Of a stretch of 64,000 bases of DNA, positions 1 through 12,129 are shown piece after piece. The stretch comes from Formicarius rufipectus. Its lineage: Eukaryota > Chordata > Aves > Passeriformes > Formicariidae. Both the position numbers and the translations under genes were made by a program. The notes beneath the pieces were generated by a model. The model worked only from the letters and a program-made list of their open reading frames with translations. It was not told the DNA's origin and searched no databases. Positions within the stretch are counted from its first letter, which is position 1. Each line of letters starts with the position of its first letter. The stretch covers positions 473,608-537,607 of the forward strand of contig VXAU01006172.1 of NCBI GenBank assembly GCA_013399695.1, read 5' to 3'.

Positions 1-1157
1 GACTTCTTGTTGGTGGTGGAATGTTTATGGGAATCATTTGAGAAGTTAAAACAGCTTCAGCTTTAACTGCTTCTGTATTTAACTGACAATACTTGTGAGG
101 ACTAGTATGTATTTGAGTTTTCTTTATTATAAAGGGTGTTTGAGTTGAACAGTTCATCTTTCCTTAGAACAACCTTGTGAATCCTTAGGAGTTGTACAGA
201 CGTAGTGATCTGTCTCCCCCTTCAGGCATTGTTTGGATGATTTTTATCTAATGGCTGAATGTATCAGGTTTGCATTTTATTCTGTTAAAAATTTCCCAAG
301 CTATTAACTCTTGAAGAAAGTAATAAAACAGTAATAGAAAATGGCAAGAGCCTGCTTTCCTGTGTACTCGCTGTGGCAGTAAGCCATATTTTTACTAGGA
401 GAAAAACTACCAAAAATATTTAAGTGGTGAAGTCATTATGCAGCTTGAATGAGAAATGGCATTGAGCTTCTGGGGGCATGCAGTTAAACTCTAGTTGGCA
501 GTATATTCTGCCTGCTATAGGTTCACAATGCTAAAAAGAAAAAAAAAAAAAAACAAAACAAAACAAAAAAAAAAACCAACAAATGAAGAAGCAGCCTTTT
601 CAAGACAGTTTCTCAGATGGGACACAGCAGAACACTTGGTGTGAGAAGAAAATGATAGCCTGGGATTGGATCAGAGAGCATTTTAGGTGTTCAGGTGCTT
701 TGCAGTGGCTTGTGAATCTAATGGGAATCATAGAGGAGATGCACTGTAGGAATCAGAAGAAGGTTGTAAAATCTTCAATGAAATATGGTCACTTGGCTGC
801 TCTTCAGTTCTTCAACAGTACTGTGCATATGAACTGAAGTCTGTGGGAGATATTAGACAATCTTTGTACTTGGAACAAAAGGAAGTTGGGGATGGGGGAA
901 GAATAGTAGTTAAACTCCAGAATTTTGTATAATTAAGCTTACTTGAAGCAGCAGCTTCCCACTGCATAATGTAGGTGGGCTGTTTGAAGTATCAGACTTG
1001 TCTCCTTAGTTTTAATTCTGTAAAGCAGGTTCTGAAACAAAAAAATCATTACATGGAATTTGTATAGATCTGGTCATATCAAAATTCATGTGACTTGTGT
1101 TTGTGTCTGAAGTAGTTCTTATCACCTTACGGTTTAGGAAATTGTTGTTTTTTGCAG
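1..1157 (+). other. NAP1L1: NAP1L1 intron, 3' part
   Basis: The window opens inside an intron. No exon for the preceding conserved NAP1L1 segment (the stretch before the LDDD junction) could be found here. The sequence is AT-rich, has an A-rich tract at about 533-579, and ends in a T-rich tract and a CAG acceptor directly before the first visible exon. The short open frame at 583-837 has no recognisable domain and is treated as chance. Confidence 0.8.
533..579. repeat. A-rich low-complexity tract
   Basis: Nearly pure adenine with occasional C, in AAAAC-like units, inside a NAP1L1 intron. It could be the tail of an old retroposed sequence, but no body of such an element is recognisable upstream, so it is called simple sequence. 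Confidence 0.8.
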
Positions 1158-1280
1158 GATGATGATTCGGAGGCAATCCTCGCTGCAGACTTTGAAATAG
1201 GTCACTTCTTGCGTGAACGTATTGTCCCCCGATCAGTATTGTACTTCACAGGTGAAGCTATTGAAGATGATGATGATGAT
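1158..1280 (+). CDS. NAP1L1: NAP1L1 exon: end of NAP fold and start of acidic tail
   Basis: This exon encodes 41 residues beginning DDDSEAILAADFEIGHFLRE and ending in five aspartates. It is flanked by a CAG acceptor and a GTAAGC donor, and both junctions are phase 0. The peptide matches the C-terminal part of the NAP domain of nucleosome assembly protein 1-like 1 almost residue for residue; mammals have DDDAEA and ERII where this has DDDSEA and ERIV. The protein is a histone H2A-H2B chaperone that shuttles between cytoplasm and nucleus and assists nucleosome assembly. The rest of the gene lies to the left of the window. NAP1L4 is the nearest paralogue, but the downstream exons fit NAP1L1 better. 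Confidence 0.96.
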
Positions 1281-2277
1281 GTAAGCATAATGTTCATTCA
1301 AAACACTAAAAACTTTGAAATATTTCTTCTTAGAGATGTTGGGTTATTTCTGACTTGGGTATCTTGAGAATGGGATGTATCAATGCTAGGTTCAACAGTT
1401 TCCTAGAGTGTTCAGTAAAGAAACATGAAAGTTATTAATCTTTGAAGTAGTGACTTCAGAGTTTGTGGCAGAAGTTGAACCACTAGAGGATGTCCTAGTA
1501 GAATTTTGTGTATATGGCATTCCTAGAGAGGTGTGACCAATACTTTAACAGAACTGCAATGAGCTGCCAGAGAACAAACCAGTCTGTTTAGCTGCTCAGT
1601 TCTTCTTTGTGCTTACAGTGATAGGGGACTACCAAGTTTCATGAGATTCAGGCCTCATCCTTTCAAGAGTGTGCTCTTTCTAAAAATTGCTATATAAACA
1701 TATTCAAAGCATGCCAAAATACTCAAAACAAGTTCTGCAAAACCTTAAATAAATTAAGTGCATTAAAAGAGTTAAGCCTGAAATCAACAAACCACAAAGC
1801 ACCCCAGAATTTTCTACAGATAAAATATTTTCTGTCTACTTTGTCCATTCAAACAAGGACAGTTTGACAATTAAGATAGCTTTGATAAGTCTGTCTTAAG
1901 TGTAATATTTGCAATCTGAACTGCTAGCCCTTGGTCCAAAGCCTTGGGTGGGGATGAGGAGTGAGGCGCTGATTGTATGGATTGCCTTGGGCTGTGCGGC
2001 CTCCTGCCGGCCACAAGTGGTATCGCAGTCTAATGGCTCCTCCAGTGCTGCAGGAAGGAGTACGCTGGCTGTCTTCTCTGCCAGAGCTTGCTTGACTTGA
2101 GAGGTTGAACATTGCTCATGATGATGTTTACAGCATTTGTATATTTGGCAGATACAGGAACTGCTCTTAAGAGCACAATAGTGTGGTCTCTGCCGTCTAC
2201 TTGCGTTATCTGACTAGACTTGAGCTGTAAATGGCTGCATTTATGATGCTATCAAAACCATTTCTTTTCTCTCCTAG
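1281..2277 (+). other. NAP1L1: NAP1L1 intron (997 bp)
   Basis: The intron runs from GTAAGC to CTCCTAG with a clear polypyrimidine tract. Most of it is AT-rich. A block at about 1922-2112 is much richer in G+C and is described separately because it can form a stem. Open frames on both strands of that block are short and overlap each other, so they are not called as genes. Confidence 0.9.
1922..2112. other. GC-rich, possibly structured intronic block
   Basis: An abrupt GC-rich island within an AT-rich intron. On the + strand, 1979-1985 can pair with 2025-2031 over seven base pairs (two of them G-U). Inside that, 1986-1989 can pair with 2014-2017, and a GC stem near 1997-1999/2007-2009 gives a hairpin of about 53 nt with an internal loop. 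An intronic hairpin of this size recalls one arm of an H/ACA snoRNA, but I could not find a convincing H box with a correctly placed ACA, so no RNA class is assigned. It could equally be a decayed repeat or a conserved non-coding element. Confidence 0.35.
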
Positions 2278-2310
2278 TATGATGAAGAAGGCGAAGAAGC
2301 AGATGATGAG
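2278..2310 (+). CDS. NAP1L1: NAP1L1 33-nt acidic exon
   Basis: A very small exon of 11 codons, YDEEGEEADDE, bounded by a CCTAG acceptor after a long pyrimidine tract and a GTAAGA donor. Its residues continue directly from the five aspartates of the previous exon, as in mammalian NAP1L1 (human has ADEE where this has ADDE). It is part of the long acidic C-terminal tail that contacts histones and, from knowledge of the family, is polyglutamylated. Both junctions are phase 0, so skipping the exon would shorten the tail without a frameshift. Confidence 0.95.
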
Positions 2311-2686
2311 GTAAGATGACAGATTCAAATAGTTTCCCAGTTATGGTTTGTTATTGGAATAAGAGTTCCTTTAGTTTTTGAAAGCTCTGGACACTACGTT
2401 TAAGAATTGCTTGGGAAGTAGCATACATTATTTTGTAGATCTAGGATGAAAAATTAAAAAAAAAAAGGCGCCAAACCAAACAAAGACAACCATTAAGGTG
2501 TCATACAAATTAATTTGCAACCGATGTTAAAAGATGATATGCCTTGTGGAGGGTTAACTAATGCATGTGTTAAAACATAAAACCGTAATTATTGCATTTC
2601 TGTATATAATCTTAATTTTCATGAAAATGGCTCGGGAGGCTGAATGTGGTTAAGCTAGAGAAATATAAACAAGTGCTTTCTTTTAG
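2311..2686 (+). other. NAP1L1: NAP1L1 intron (376 bp)
   Basis: A short AT-rich intron from GTAAGA to TTTTAG, with an A run near 2454-2466. No other feature was seen. Confidence 0.9.
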
Positions 2687-2737
2687 GAGGGGGAAGAAGA
2701 AGCAGATGAAGAAAATGATCCTGATTATGACCCAAAA
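2687..2737 (+). CDS. NAP1L1: NAP1L1 51-nt acidic exon
   Basis: Seventeen codons reading EGEEEADEENDPDYDPK, with a TTTTAG acceptor and GTAAGG donor, again phase 0 at both ends. The stretch is the conserved distal acidic segment of NAP1L1; human has EGEEEGDEENDPDYDPK, so one residue differs here (A for G). It follows the 33-nt exon in frame and leads to the terminal exon. High acidity mimics nucleic acid and supports histone binding; this comes from knowledge of the family, not from the sequence. Confidence 0.95.
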
Positions 2738-4477
2738 GTAAGGAACTAAAATGAATGTTTGAAGCTTCTGTAGACATACAGACATTTACAATTTTAAGCA
2801 TAGTAAATCTTGATTTTAGTTTGTGTTTAATCAGTAATTCCTGTGGTATTTTTTGGCTGAGGCTGGTCAAGTCCTGGCTCTGACAGACTTAATATTGGTT
2901 GAGAAATTTTTATGAAGTTTGTTTTTTTTTTCTCCCAAAATTCATTTTGTAAAAGTAACTTCAGGCTCTGACAACCGAGGTTAGTCAAGACTGCTTTTCT
3001 ATCAGCTTGCTTTGTAGCAAGGTGCTGTTAACGATTGAAAATATTCTATAACAGTTTTAAGGACATGCAGAGCACTCTGTAAATAATCCAGGTTCAGTTT
3101 TTGGAAACTTGTTACAAGCTGGCTCTGGCACAGCAGAATACAAAACTGAGGTGTTTTCAGGGGAGATAAATAGTAAGTGTGTTACAGTTTGAGGCAGCAA
3201 AAGTCAAGGCTCAGGAATGTATCTGCAGCCAAGTACTAAAATGTGAACAGCCAAGAGCAGTTGGCATCTTTCTTATTTCATGGGATGGGCAAATCACTAG
3301 TCAGGCTGTAAAAGTGATTGAGCCACTCAGTTTCATGTCTTTAATAGCTGAAGGAAAGGCACATCTGGCCACCTAAAATCATCTGGTGGTAGTAGGTGAA
3401 CGTTGCAGTCATGAAAATGAAGTCTGTCTGAAGTACTCTGAAATTCCTGCTGTAAAATGTGCTTGCCATTTCAAATGAGGTGGTACTGTGTTTTTCAGTA
3501 GGAGTGTTTTGACCCACTGTCAAATTACTGTTGAAAGAATTACATAATCTTAGCATTGCACCTAGAAAGACAGAGTTTCATCTGCTATGATGCTTTCAAA
3601 TTGCTTCCTCGTGAAGGAAGTTTTGGAATCAAAATGAAACAGCTACAGGATGGGCTTCTTATTTTCACCATTTCAGATTTCTTGGCTAAACTGAACTCAG
3701 AAAGGGCAAGACCATATGCTTCATTTCAGAGAGAACAGCCAGCGGGCTAGAGACAGTAGTGATAATCTACTACTACTAGTGATACGTAGTGCATTGACAT
3801 AAGAATAAATAGTTGTAAGCTGATTGCAGGCTGTAAGCCAGCTGCATTTATTAAAGCACTGTGGTCCTAGAATTGCTATCCAGACTAAGGCAGTGGAGTA
3901 AAGCTTGCATTTGAACTCTGCCCCCAAATGGCCTTTTCCTTAAATTCCCCATATTACTGTGACATGTTGTTTTTCTGTTTCATTGTAACAGAAGAGATTT
4001 TCCATGTTAGACTTTTCTAACAACTGGAATTTATTGCAAAAGGTGTTTGCAGGGTGCTACGGATGTACCGTGATTTGGAGTCTCATTGCATTGCTCTATG
4101 GTGGCTTTTGGAGTAATGCCATGCCTTTGTTACTGCCCATAGGAAGTTTCTTTTGTCTCAAGCTGTGTAGAATTCCTGGATGCTTCTTCTGAGCTAGGTT
4201 GTTTGTTACTACACATAACTCTTCTCCTTTTTATGGATTTCACTACACTTAGTTCTGAACAGGTTTTTGTTCTGAACCGTATACTGATGCACTAACAAAG
4301 CCAAAATAAATGCTTGCCCAAAGAGAGCGATATTGCTAATACTAGACAATTAGTGTAAGAGAAAAGATGGAAGTAGAACTTGAATATACTGGAGCTTCAG
4401 AAACCATGCTTATCAGTGTTGATAATTCTTCTAAAATACTGATTTCTGTAAACTAATGTTTCCTTTTTTCTCAACAG
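2738..4477 (+). other. NAP1L1: NAP1L1 last intron (1,740 bp)
   Basis: It begins GTAAGG and ends with a strong T-rich tract and CAACAG. The content is AT-rich single-copy-looking DNA. Short frames at 3179-3376, 3556-3750 and 4004-4192 have no recognisable domain. No repeat family was recognised. Confidence 0.9.
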
Positions 4478-4513
4478 AAGGATCAAAATCCAGCAGAATG
4501 CAAGCAGCAGTGA
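4478..4513 (+). CDS. NAP1L1: NAP1L1 terminal coding exon, CKQQ end
   Basis: The exon encodes KDQNPAECKQQ followed by TGA, identical to the end of mammalian NAP1L1. Together with the preceding exon it forms the junction DPK-KDQ. The last four residues CKQQ form a CaaX-like motif; NAP1L1 is annotated by family knowledge as carrying a C-terminal prenylated cysteine. A clean CAACAG acceptor precedes it. The 3' UTR follows in the same exon. No frameshift or premature stop was seen in any of the four exons, so the gene appears intact in the visible part. Confidence 0.96.
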   Translation, partial: KDQNPAECKQQ

Positions 4514-5205
4514 AGCAGTGTGTATGTGGCCTTGAGGATTACCTGCACTGTAACAGCCTAAACACAACTATTAGTTACTTACAGCCTTATGTTTTGTATC
4601 TTGGTAGAATTAAGTAACCAATTTGTTAAAAAAAAGAAACCAAACACATAAGAACCGGTTTAAAATGTAGGTTCAATCTACCTAGCATTTTAACAGTATA
4701 ATTTTCTGCCAATATGTAGAATGCAGTAAATCCCCTAAAGCATGAATGTTAATTCATTGCTACATAGTTTGGTTCTAGTGAAGTCTTTGTCATGTAGCTA
4801 TTAGACTGCAGCTGTGAAGATTATCAGAACTGTTAACTGAGACCAATATTTGTTTAGAGAAAACTCTCTCCTGAAGAACCAACCAAAGTATTTTTTCAGC
4901 CCAGTAGTCTGAACGGGTTTAAGTCTGCTTGCACTAGCTGTGCCTTTATTACTTTGTTATAGAACTGGCAGTGACTTGTACTAATTAGGAGATGATGCAT
5001 TTTGAATTTGACTACTTGAGAAGACTAGTATAACTTGTTTAATTTCCAACAAGACCACATTAAGCATTCATAACTGTCAGCTTGTTTATGCTATGGGTTT
5101 TGTATTTTATGTGACACAGTGATCTACAAAAGGAACCTAGTCATCATATTAAGGTTATTGTTTACCACTGGGGTGTGAATAAAACCTAGTATTTTCAGAA
5201 GCTAG
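4514..5205 (+). other. NAP1L1: NAP1L1 3' UTR
   Basis: AT-rich sequence running from the NAP1L1 stop codon to just beyond the first good polyadenylation signal. The right boundary is estimated from the signal and could differ by some tens of bases. More distal AATAAA motifs (for example 7085-7090 and 9835-9840) mean a longer isoform cannot be excluded. Confidence 0.75.
5178..5183 (+). terminator. NAP1L1: NAP1L1 polyadenylation signal AATAAA
   Basis: A canonical AATAAA lies about 665 bases after the stop codon. It is followed within 30-40 bases by a U-rich then GU-rich stretch (TTGTTTTATT, then TGTGTGTAT), the expected layout of a cleavage and polyadenylation site. Confidence 0.75.
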
Positions 5206-8200
5206 TCTTGTTTTATTATGTGTGTATCTGCATGTATAAACTGGTAATGCATATCTTACATGCTGCAGTTCATGTTTTACTAAAAACAAAAGTTGTTAAT
5301 TACTGACAAGTAAATCATATAGTATTTGAAAAACACAGTAGTTTGGAAAATTTGATCCATGCTTTCTGCTTGCAGTGTGATACTTGTAAACCTGAGCTAG
5401 ATGTTTCAGTGATTGGTTCACACTGCCACCTGAGAGAAGACAAGTTCTTAGAAGTGGGGCTAGATCTGACAAAGGACTTTGGCTTTGTTGTGCCTAACTA
5501 AGGCATTGCATATTAGTATGGAATCTGAAGCAAAGTGCCTTGGATTTTCAGTTTGTGTATACGGCTATGTTGTCCTTAACAAAACCTGCCCTGCAGCTGA
5601 AGGAAGTGCTAGAACACTTAGCTCTATTCTGGTTTGTCCTCACTGCATTATCTGTGGAGAAGGAAACAAACCCAAAGGAATTCTTTCTTCCCTTAATGTT
5701 CTCTTCATGTGCTTGTGTTAGTATATTCTGGTTCATACTTTTGCCCATATGAGATGTTTGTTCTCAGTTAAAGTGTATGGACTAGAAATCCTTCTCATTC
5801 TAACCTTGTGTCTAGCCTATCAGTGGAAGTGCTGGATGAGATGTAGATTTGAACTCAGCTGAAAGAGACTGTGAACTAATGTATTCTGTACTCTGTGCAG
5901 TCTTGTCCTTCACAGATAACATCAGTTCTGATCTTCTGAGCAAGTAGTTAAGAGAACTTTTTCAGAGATGGAAGGGTCCTTGTAGGGCTGGCAAGAAGTG
6001 TCCAGCTAGCCATGGATCTATTTCTGCAGTAGCTGCCTTTTTTTTTTTTTTTNCCTATACTGACTTTGAAAAGAACAGGGTAAGCAGGAGGCAACAACCA
6101 CAGGGGGATTGGGCTGGTAGAAGTTTCTCTAGCATGTAGTAGTAATGCAGAGTGAAGTTTATTCCAAGTGCTATTCTGAATCTTCAGTCCCCTTTAGAGG
6201 ATGTGGGTCTAGTGTCCTCTGCCTAAACTGTTTTTGTTTTGTTATTTATTCTTATTTTTAATTCCTTGAAGATATAAATATTACACTGCTTTATTTCCAA
6301 ATCCCTGTCAGGCTTCATCTTTCTTCTCTGCAGGTGTCTGTGGATTTGGGAGAAGGAGCTCACATTATCTATACCCCTTGAAGCTGTGATCTTGGGTGAT
6401 TTTTAGATAACACATAGATCATAGCATGCTAAAATGCAGTTATGAGAGGTTAACAATCACTCACCAGTAGCTGGGTGTTAAAGCTGATGTGGTTGTCCTG
6501 GTGTGTGATATCAGAATATGGGTATCCTTTGAGGCACTGACCCTGCCAGGCATGTTGGTTACACATGATCGTTTTGCTGAATATCTCCCATGGTTAAGTT
6601 TAAACTTCAGGGCATGTGGAGATCAAACTGTTGGTATGTTAAGAGCTTGAGCAGTCGCTAATACAGGGCTTTGGGGTTCATACGTCTGGACATAAGTCTC
6701 TGAAGTCCTTATTTAGATCTAGCCCATTTTTAACATCTGGAAACTGTATCTTAGAAACCAAATGAACTGTTAAAAGTTGTCCAAGTTTCAAAATTCACTG
6801 TGTTTAACAAATTTGGCTTGTTCTTTGATTGCTTTCTCATTTAACACCTTCATAACACACAGTGGGTTGCAATATTTGTAAAGAGGGGTTCGTAGGTAGA
6901 TGTCAAAGCAGATCTGCAGCCTGCAAGATCCAGGGCCATGAATCCATCTCTGTTGACAGATTTTGGTAAACTTCTCTCTAGATTGACTTGCTAGTTCTAA
7001 ATCAGCAGTTCTTGTACTCTCCAGTCTTCAGCAAAAGGAAGGATAAAATATAAATGAGTTGCCAGTTCTTATGGCATTGGGTTAAATAAAAACTTCTGGT
7101 GCTTAATGTAGTTTTGTTACCAATGATACTCTTGTTCAGCAGTTTTGAAAGGCAGTATGTAGCAGGAACATTAAACTTTCACCATTGATTGCAGTGTTGT
7201 GACTCATTCTTTTCACATAGAAAATCTCAAATACCAAATGAGAAGGATAAGTTACCTTGTTAAGAAGTTCAGGCTACAGAAGTGTGTCACTGAAACAGAA
7301 TTTCTTGGGCAGCAGTTGTAGTACGGCACCAAAATTTAACGTGTGTAAATGGTGTCTTCTGTCTGGTTTTGGTTGCTGTATTAGGGAAGAATTATCTTAG
7401 AAAAGTGGGAGGTTGGTGAGGGAAGAGGTGGGAGAATTACATGAGATTTTGGATGACAGGGAAGGGTGCTCAAGAGTTTATGCTTGATGGAGAGGGGATC
7501 TTCGTGGTTCTGTGTTTTTAGTCATCCAGACGAGATTACATTAGCACTAAAGAACCTGCCTGATACAATTTTGGTAATGTTACAAAAATAAATTAAACAG
7601 CATCCGGGAATAAAGGAGACCAAATTTAAGCTTAGCATTCTGAGGTTTTATTTTTTGGAGAAGGGTCATGTCAGGTGCAATTACAAGTGTTACCTTGGAT
7701 TACATGAACACTAGCATATCAACACTGCTTGCCAGTGTCTCCTACAGCTAACTAGCTTTATGAGCTTAGATACTTTCTTGGATTCTTGGAACTGATGTTT
7801 CCCAAGCTAATGTCAGATACTGTAATTTTGACATGTTGTAGTTTTTAATTGAAAAAACCTCCAACAGAATAGAAAAATGATGAAATCACATGTGTTCATC
7901 TTTGCCTTCAAGCTGGTATGTTTTAAAGTCCATTGTTGTAGACCTGACTTGGAAAGTGACAGAAAACTTAAACAGATGGGTGATTAACTTGTCTGCCAAA
8001 AGTTTCCTATTTCCAAAGGTTATCTGTGCAGCAGTTGTTTCTCAGATGCTTTCTGTTGGGCAGAGGCTTGTGCTGTGGCATTCTCAATGGCTTAAGGAAG
8101 CAAAATACTAAACGCCTCTGTCCAAGGGGGACAGCCTGATAATGAAGGCACTTCTGTAGGAACAACCTTGATGGTCTGCTAGGTTGGAGCTACTGCTGCA

Positions 8201-11200
8201 TGGATATTCAAGCAGGTAGACTCAGCTGTACACCTTTTACTTTGCTCTGTGCAGATGTGTCCTCCTCCAATCCAAGACTTGTACAAATCAGAGAAGTGGT
8301 TGCTACCACACCTCCAAGTTTCATTTCTTAATAACTGCTCAGTTCTGTTTGAGATGCACTGGTTTCCCATAAGTTTTCAGAAGGGTCTTGAAATAATGAC
8401 TTAGCTTGAGGTAAGCATTAACAATTAACATAAATTACCTACTGGAAATAGTAAGTCTTACTTCCATACACTAGCAGGAAGAGTTGGAGGTTTGTCCACA
8501 TGGCATGGTGGACAGGATTTGTCTCATTGCTCTTTAAATCCTCCTGTTAGATCTCTCCACAGTCCTCAAAGTCTTTCACATGTTGCTTGTGTCTCAACTT
8601 TTGTAGGAAAATGAGGACAAGTAAAGTGGACAAGACAACACACAAAGATAAGCTATTCTGTATTTGGCTCTGCTTGGTGTGCACAGGGCATATGAGGCTG
8701 TGGCAGAAGGGCTCTTATATTCTCAGGTATCTAACTAAAGCTTGAATTGTGAATTGACAGCATGAGTTGGCTCTGCAGCTGCAGAAGGGGCTTAGGCCCT
8801 GTTATGAGCTTGGCTTCTATGTCATTGAGTGTTGCAAGTAACTGCCCAAATTTGTTTGCCCTGCGGTGGTGAAACCATGTATATTCTGAACTTGCAGTGT
8901 GTTTAACTGTAGCTGTCATTCGGAGAAATTTAAGCCCCTTTATAGGCTCATTTTTCTCTACAGTGTGTGCTGGATTAGTTTTTTAATATTTTTTGAAGGA
9001 GGAGTATATACAGCTGTCTGTGAGATGGAGTTCAAAAAAGAAAAAGTCTCTCCCTGAAATCACATGCTCAGTGCTTCAGTGTTCTGTCAGCAGCAAGTTC
9101 CAATGGAATTACTGGGAGATAGTAATGCTCAAGAAAATCCTTCAAGGGTGAACCACTTACTGTCCACTTGCTTTTGTCATATATTGCAACACATCTATTT
9201 GTCATGTATTTCTCAAATTTCCCCTGACTTATTATTTTTACCCTAATTTTCCTTCTGTCTAGCAATGACCAGCTCATATTTCATTTATGTTTCCCTCTTA
9301 ACCCTTTTTTTTTTGTTTTAGTCACTTCAGGAATGATGATGCTTAAGGGTTGTCACTTGGAATAGATTTAGCATCCCTTTGAAACTAATAGTTGATAGAT
9401 GGTGTCAAGCTGCTGTCTGCAGATTCTGGCAGAACACTAGTAAAATATAGGCTTTTTAATTTTTCGCTGTGACTTCTGAAAACAATGATTGATTTGCCTC
9501 AGGATTTAAAAAGGCTTTAAATACTCTTACTGCAATGATGCTTTAAGATTGCATGTACGAAATTTCAACTTCTTGAGACTTGAGTTGGGGAACTTTTGAT
9601 ACGGGAGACCAACTAAGCATTTCTGTTACCAGTGTCAACTTTGAACATGGAAAAATTAAGTATGAAATACGTGTTTCTCAGATAGTGGTTTTTCAGGGAA
9701 TCAGATTGGGTGTTTTTTCAGGTTGTAGTATCTCAGGTTTGACAGTAGGAGGCATCTTCACATCAGCTATTTCTGGAGGAATGTCTGCAGAACCTGCATA
9801 GTATATTTACCAAAACTTTAATACAGGTAGATTTAATAAAATTGCAGTGGTTTAAATGTATATTTCAAGGAAAGTGAAATCTCATTGAGGTAATGTAGTG
9901 TGCTTAACTGTTGGATGTGGTTTTTCAAATAGATAAATATTTACTTAAGGTCAATTTTGAGTTGCATCTAGGAAAATGAAGTTTTTTGTTATCCTTTACT
10001 GGCAAATTCTGAACAATTAATTTGGGTTATCTTGTTCTTTTCCATGTAACTGTCAGTATTTCATCTTACCCTAGTCTCCCAGCTTTTGACTGATCTGGTG
10101 GTTTTGGTCAAATGTAGTGTATTTTAAATGGCTTTAAATGTATTTGTTGGCTTACAGAGTACAAGTTTAAATGGATGTTTTGCATGTTTGCTTCTGACCA
10201 CATGCTTAGGGGAATTTCACCAGGAATAAACAGTTGTTGTGAGTCTATGCATTAGCAGAGCATGTCCTTCAGTGTTTGGAGTTGGGTTAAAAATCCAACA
10301 TTCAAATGCTTCAGAGAACTTTATGCCTTGGAAGGGCAAAGTGGAATGAAGGTAGTCTTTCTCACCAGTATATTTAATGAAAACATTTGGCCTTCCACAC
10401 TAGTCTTGCTTTTTTCCTTTGATAATTGCAATTTACTGTTAGTAGTGAGAACAAGTGAAAAAGCGCTCATTAAAGTACATAGAATATAGGTTGTGTGTTA
10501 AAGTCCTTAATTGTTACAGTGCAGAGTTCTGGGAGGGTGGGAAAGTTCTTGAATGGTTGTTACACTGTCGCATGTGGCACTGCCCAATCTAATGTTAATT
10601 TTCACACTACTGGTTAGTGTGTTTACTAGGAATCAAATGTTTCACTTACAGCGATGGAGCGGCAACCAGAACTGAATTGGTGAATTGTTAGAAATGGTGT
10701 AGGTTTAGTCCAGTGTCCTATGACTTACATAAACTTGGTATTTTAATTAAGCTACTCAGTATAGGCGAATGCATCTTAACCAGTTTATTTTAGTTGGACA
10801 GTTTCGAAGTTGTATGTCACATGAGCAGAGACAATGAGGAGTGGAGTAGGTGCAAAACACATCAGGTGAAAAGGCAGGAGTTTTCTTAGGTCGATCAAGC
10901 CATTCGCGAAGCGCCTTGTATATGCAACAGCAGCTGAAGGTGCCCGTATTTGTGCTGGGGAATTTAAGTTCAAATGGCAGTGAACAACAGATTGAGGCAG
11001 TTGTGAATAATGTTCAGATCTTTTGAAAATTAGCATGTGCCACTGTTAAAATGGGCATGAGATGGTTGTGAGAATTAATTGTATCTTATAGCATATATAT
11101 ATTCAGCTCTAAGAAGAGACCATTCTTTACATATATGTATGTTTTAAAATATTAATTGCCCTTTTTTATTTAGTTTGTGGTTAGCCAAGTTGTCTTTGCT

Positions 11201-12129
11201 ACTGATTTGTCTTCCAGTTACCTCAGAAAAAGTAAACCAGCTAAATTTTAATTGCTATTACCTTAATTGTTTACCTCTCAACAACTTATCAAAATTAAGT
11301 TTGAACTTGAAGACCAAAAGATGAAAAGAGGAAATACTTCTAAAATGTTATCAGATATAAACTCCATTAAACTATCATTAATGTTTTTTCTAATGTGCTA
11401 TTAGAGCACAGCACAAGCTGCAGCATGCTTTCTATCTGCCAAGATTACTGTGAGTTTTTTTTTTCTTTTGTGGCCGTGGTTGAATAGTTGTTTAAAAACA
11501 GTGTTCTCAAGTGTAGTATTAAACTTCCAGCATTCTGTTTACATTGGCCATAATGTACAGTCAAATCTAGCTATGTGGGCTTTTGGTTTATGTCTAACAC
11601 ATCAAAGAACTAAAAATCAGTTTCATATTAATCTTAGATCAATTTTCTACTCATATAAATTGATTCTAAAGGCTAACCTCGGGGGAGAATCCGAACAATA
11701 AACAAATGTGTGGCAACAAAGCAAAATAAGAAAAATGATGCTAGCTGTTGACCAGTTTGATTTGTTTTTGTTTTTTTCCTAATGTGTTTTTACAATTTTC
11801 CATTGCTGAGGATGTACTGTTTCCTTTGGAAAGTGATATGGATACTTGCTTTATTTAGGTTACTCAAACTGCTGCAGAAAGTAAAGATGTATTTTATATA
11901 TATGCAGTTGAAGCTGCTTCTTCCCAGCACAACTGCGAGCTGGGTGGAAGCATAGGGATCGAGCTGTTGTACCAGGTTGTGTCAGGCTGTTGCCTTTGTT
12001 TAATGGAGTGATGATCGCTTAAATATCAGGCTATAGCTGAAAATTGGCACCGGTTATACTGGGCTTAAATGAAAAACACGCAGAAGGAGGGCCCTTTGCT
12101 GCTATTCCCCGTGGGGACAGGCTGAGGAA
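5206..12129. other. NAP1L1-PHLDA1 intergenic region
   Basis: Nearly 7 kb of AT-rich DNA without a convincing gene. It holds a T run ending in one ambiguous base (6038-6053), several isolated AATAAA hexamers, and a small block with clustered CpGs near 10880-10960 that is discussed as a finding. Open frames up to 83 codons have no recognisable domain, Kozak or splice support. From about 11,900 the G+C content rises towards the PHLDA1 promoter. Confidence 0.7.
6038..6053. repeat. Poly-T run with one ambiguous base
   Basis: A run of 15 T followed by a single N at 6053, which looks like a sequencing or assembly uncertainty at a homopolymer. Confidence 0.85.
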
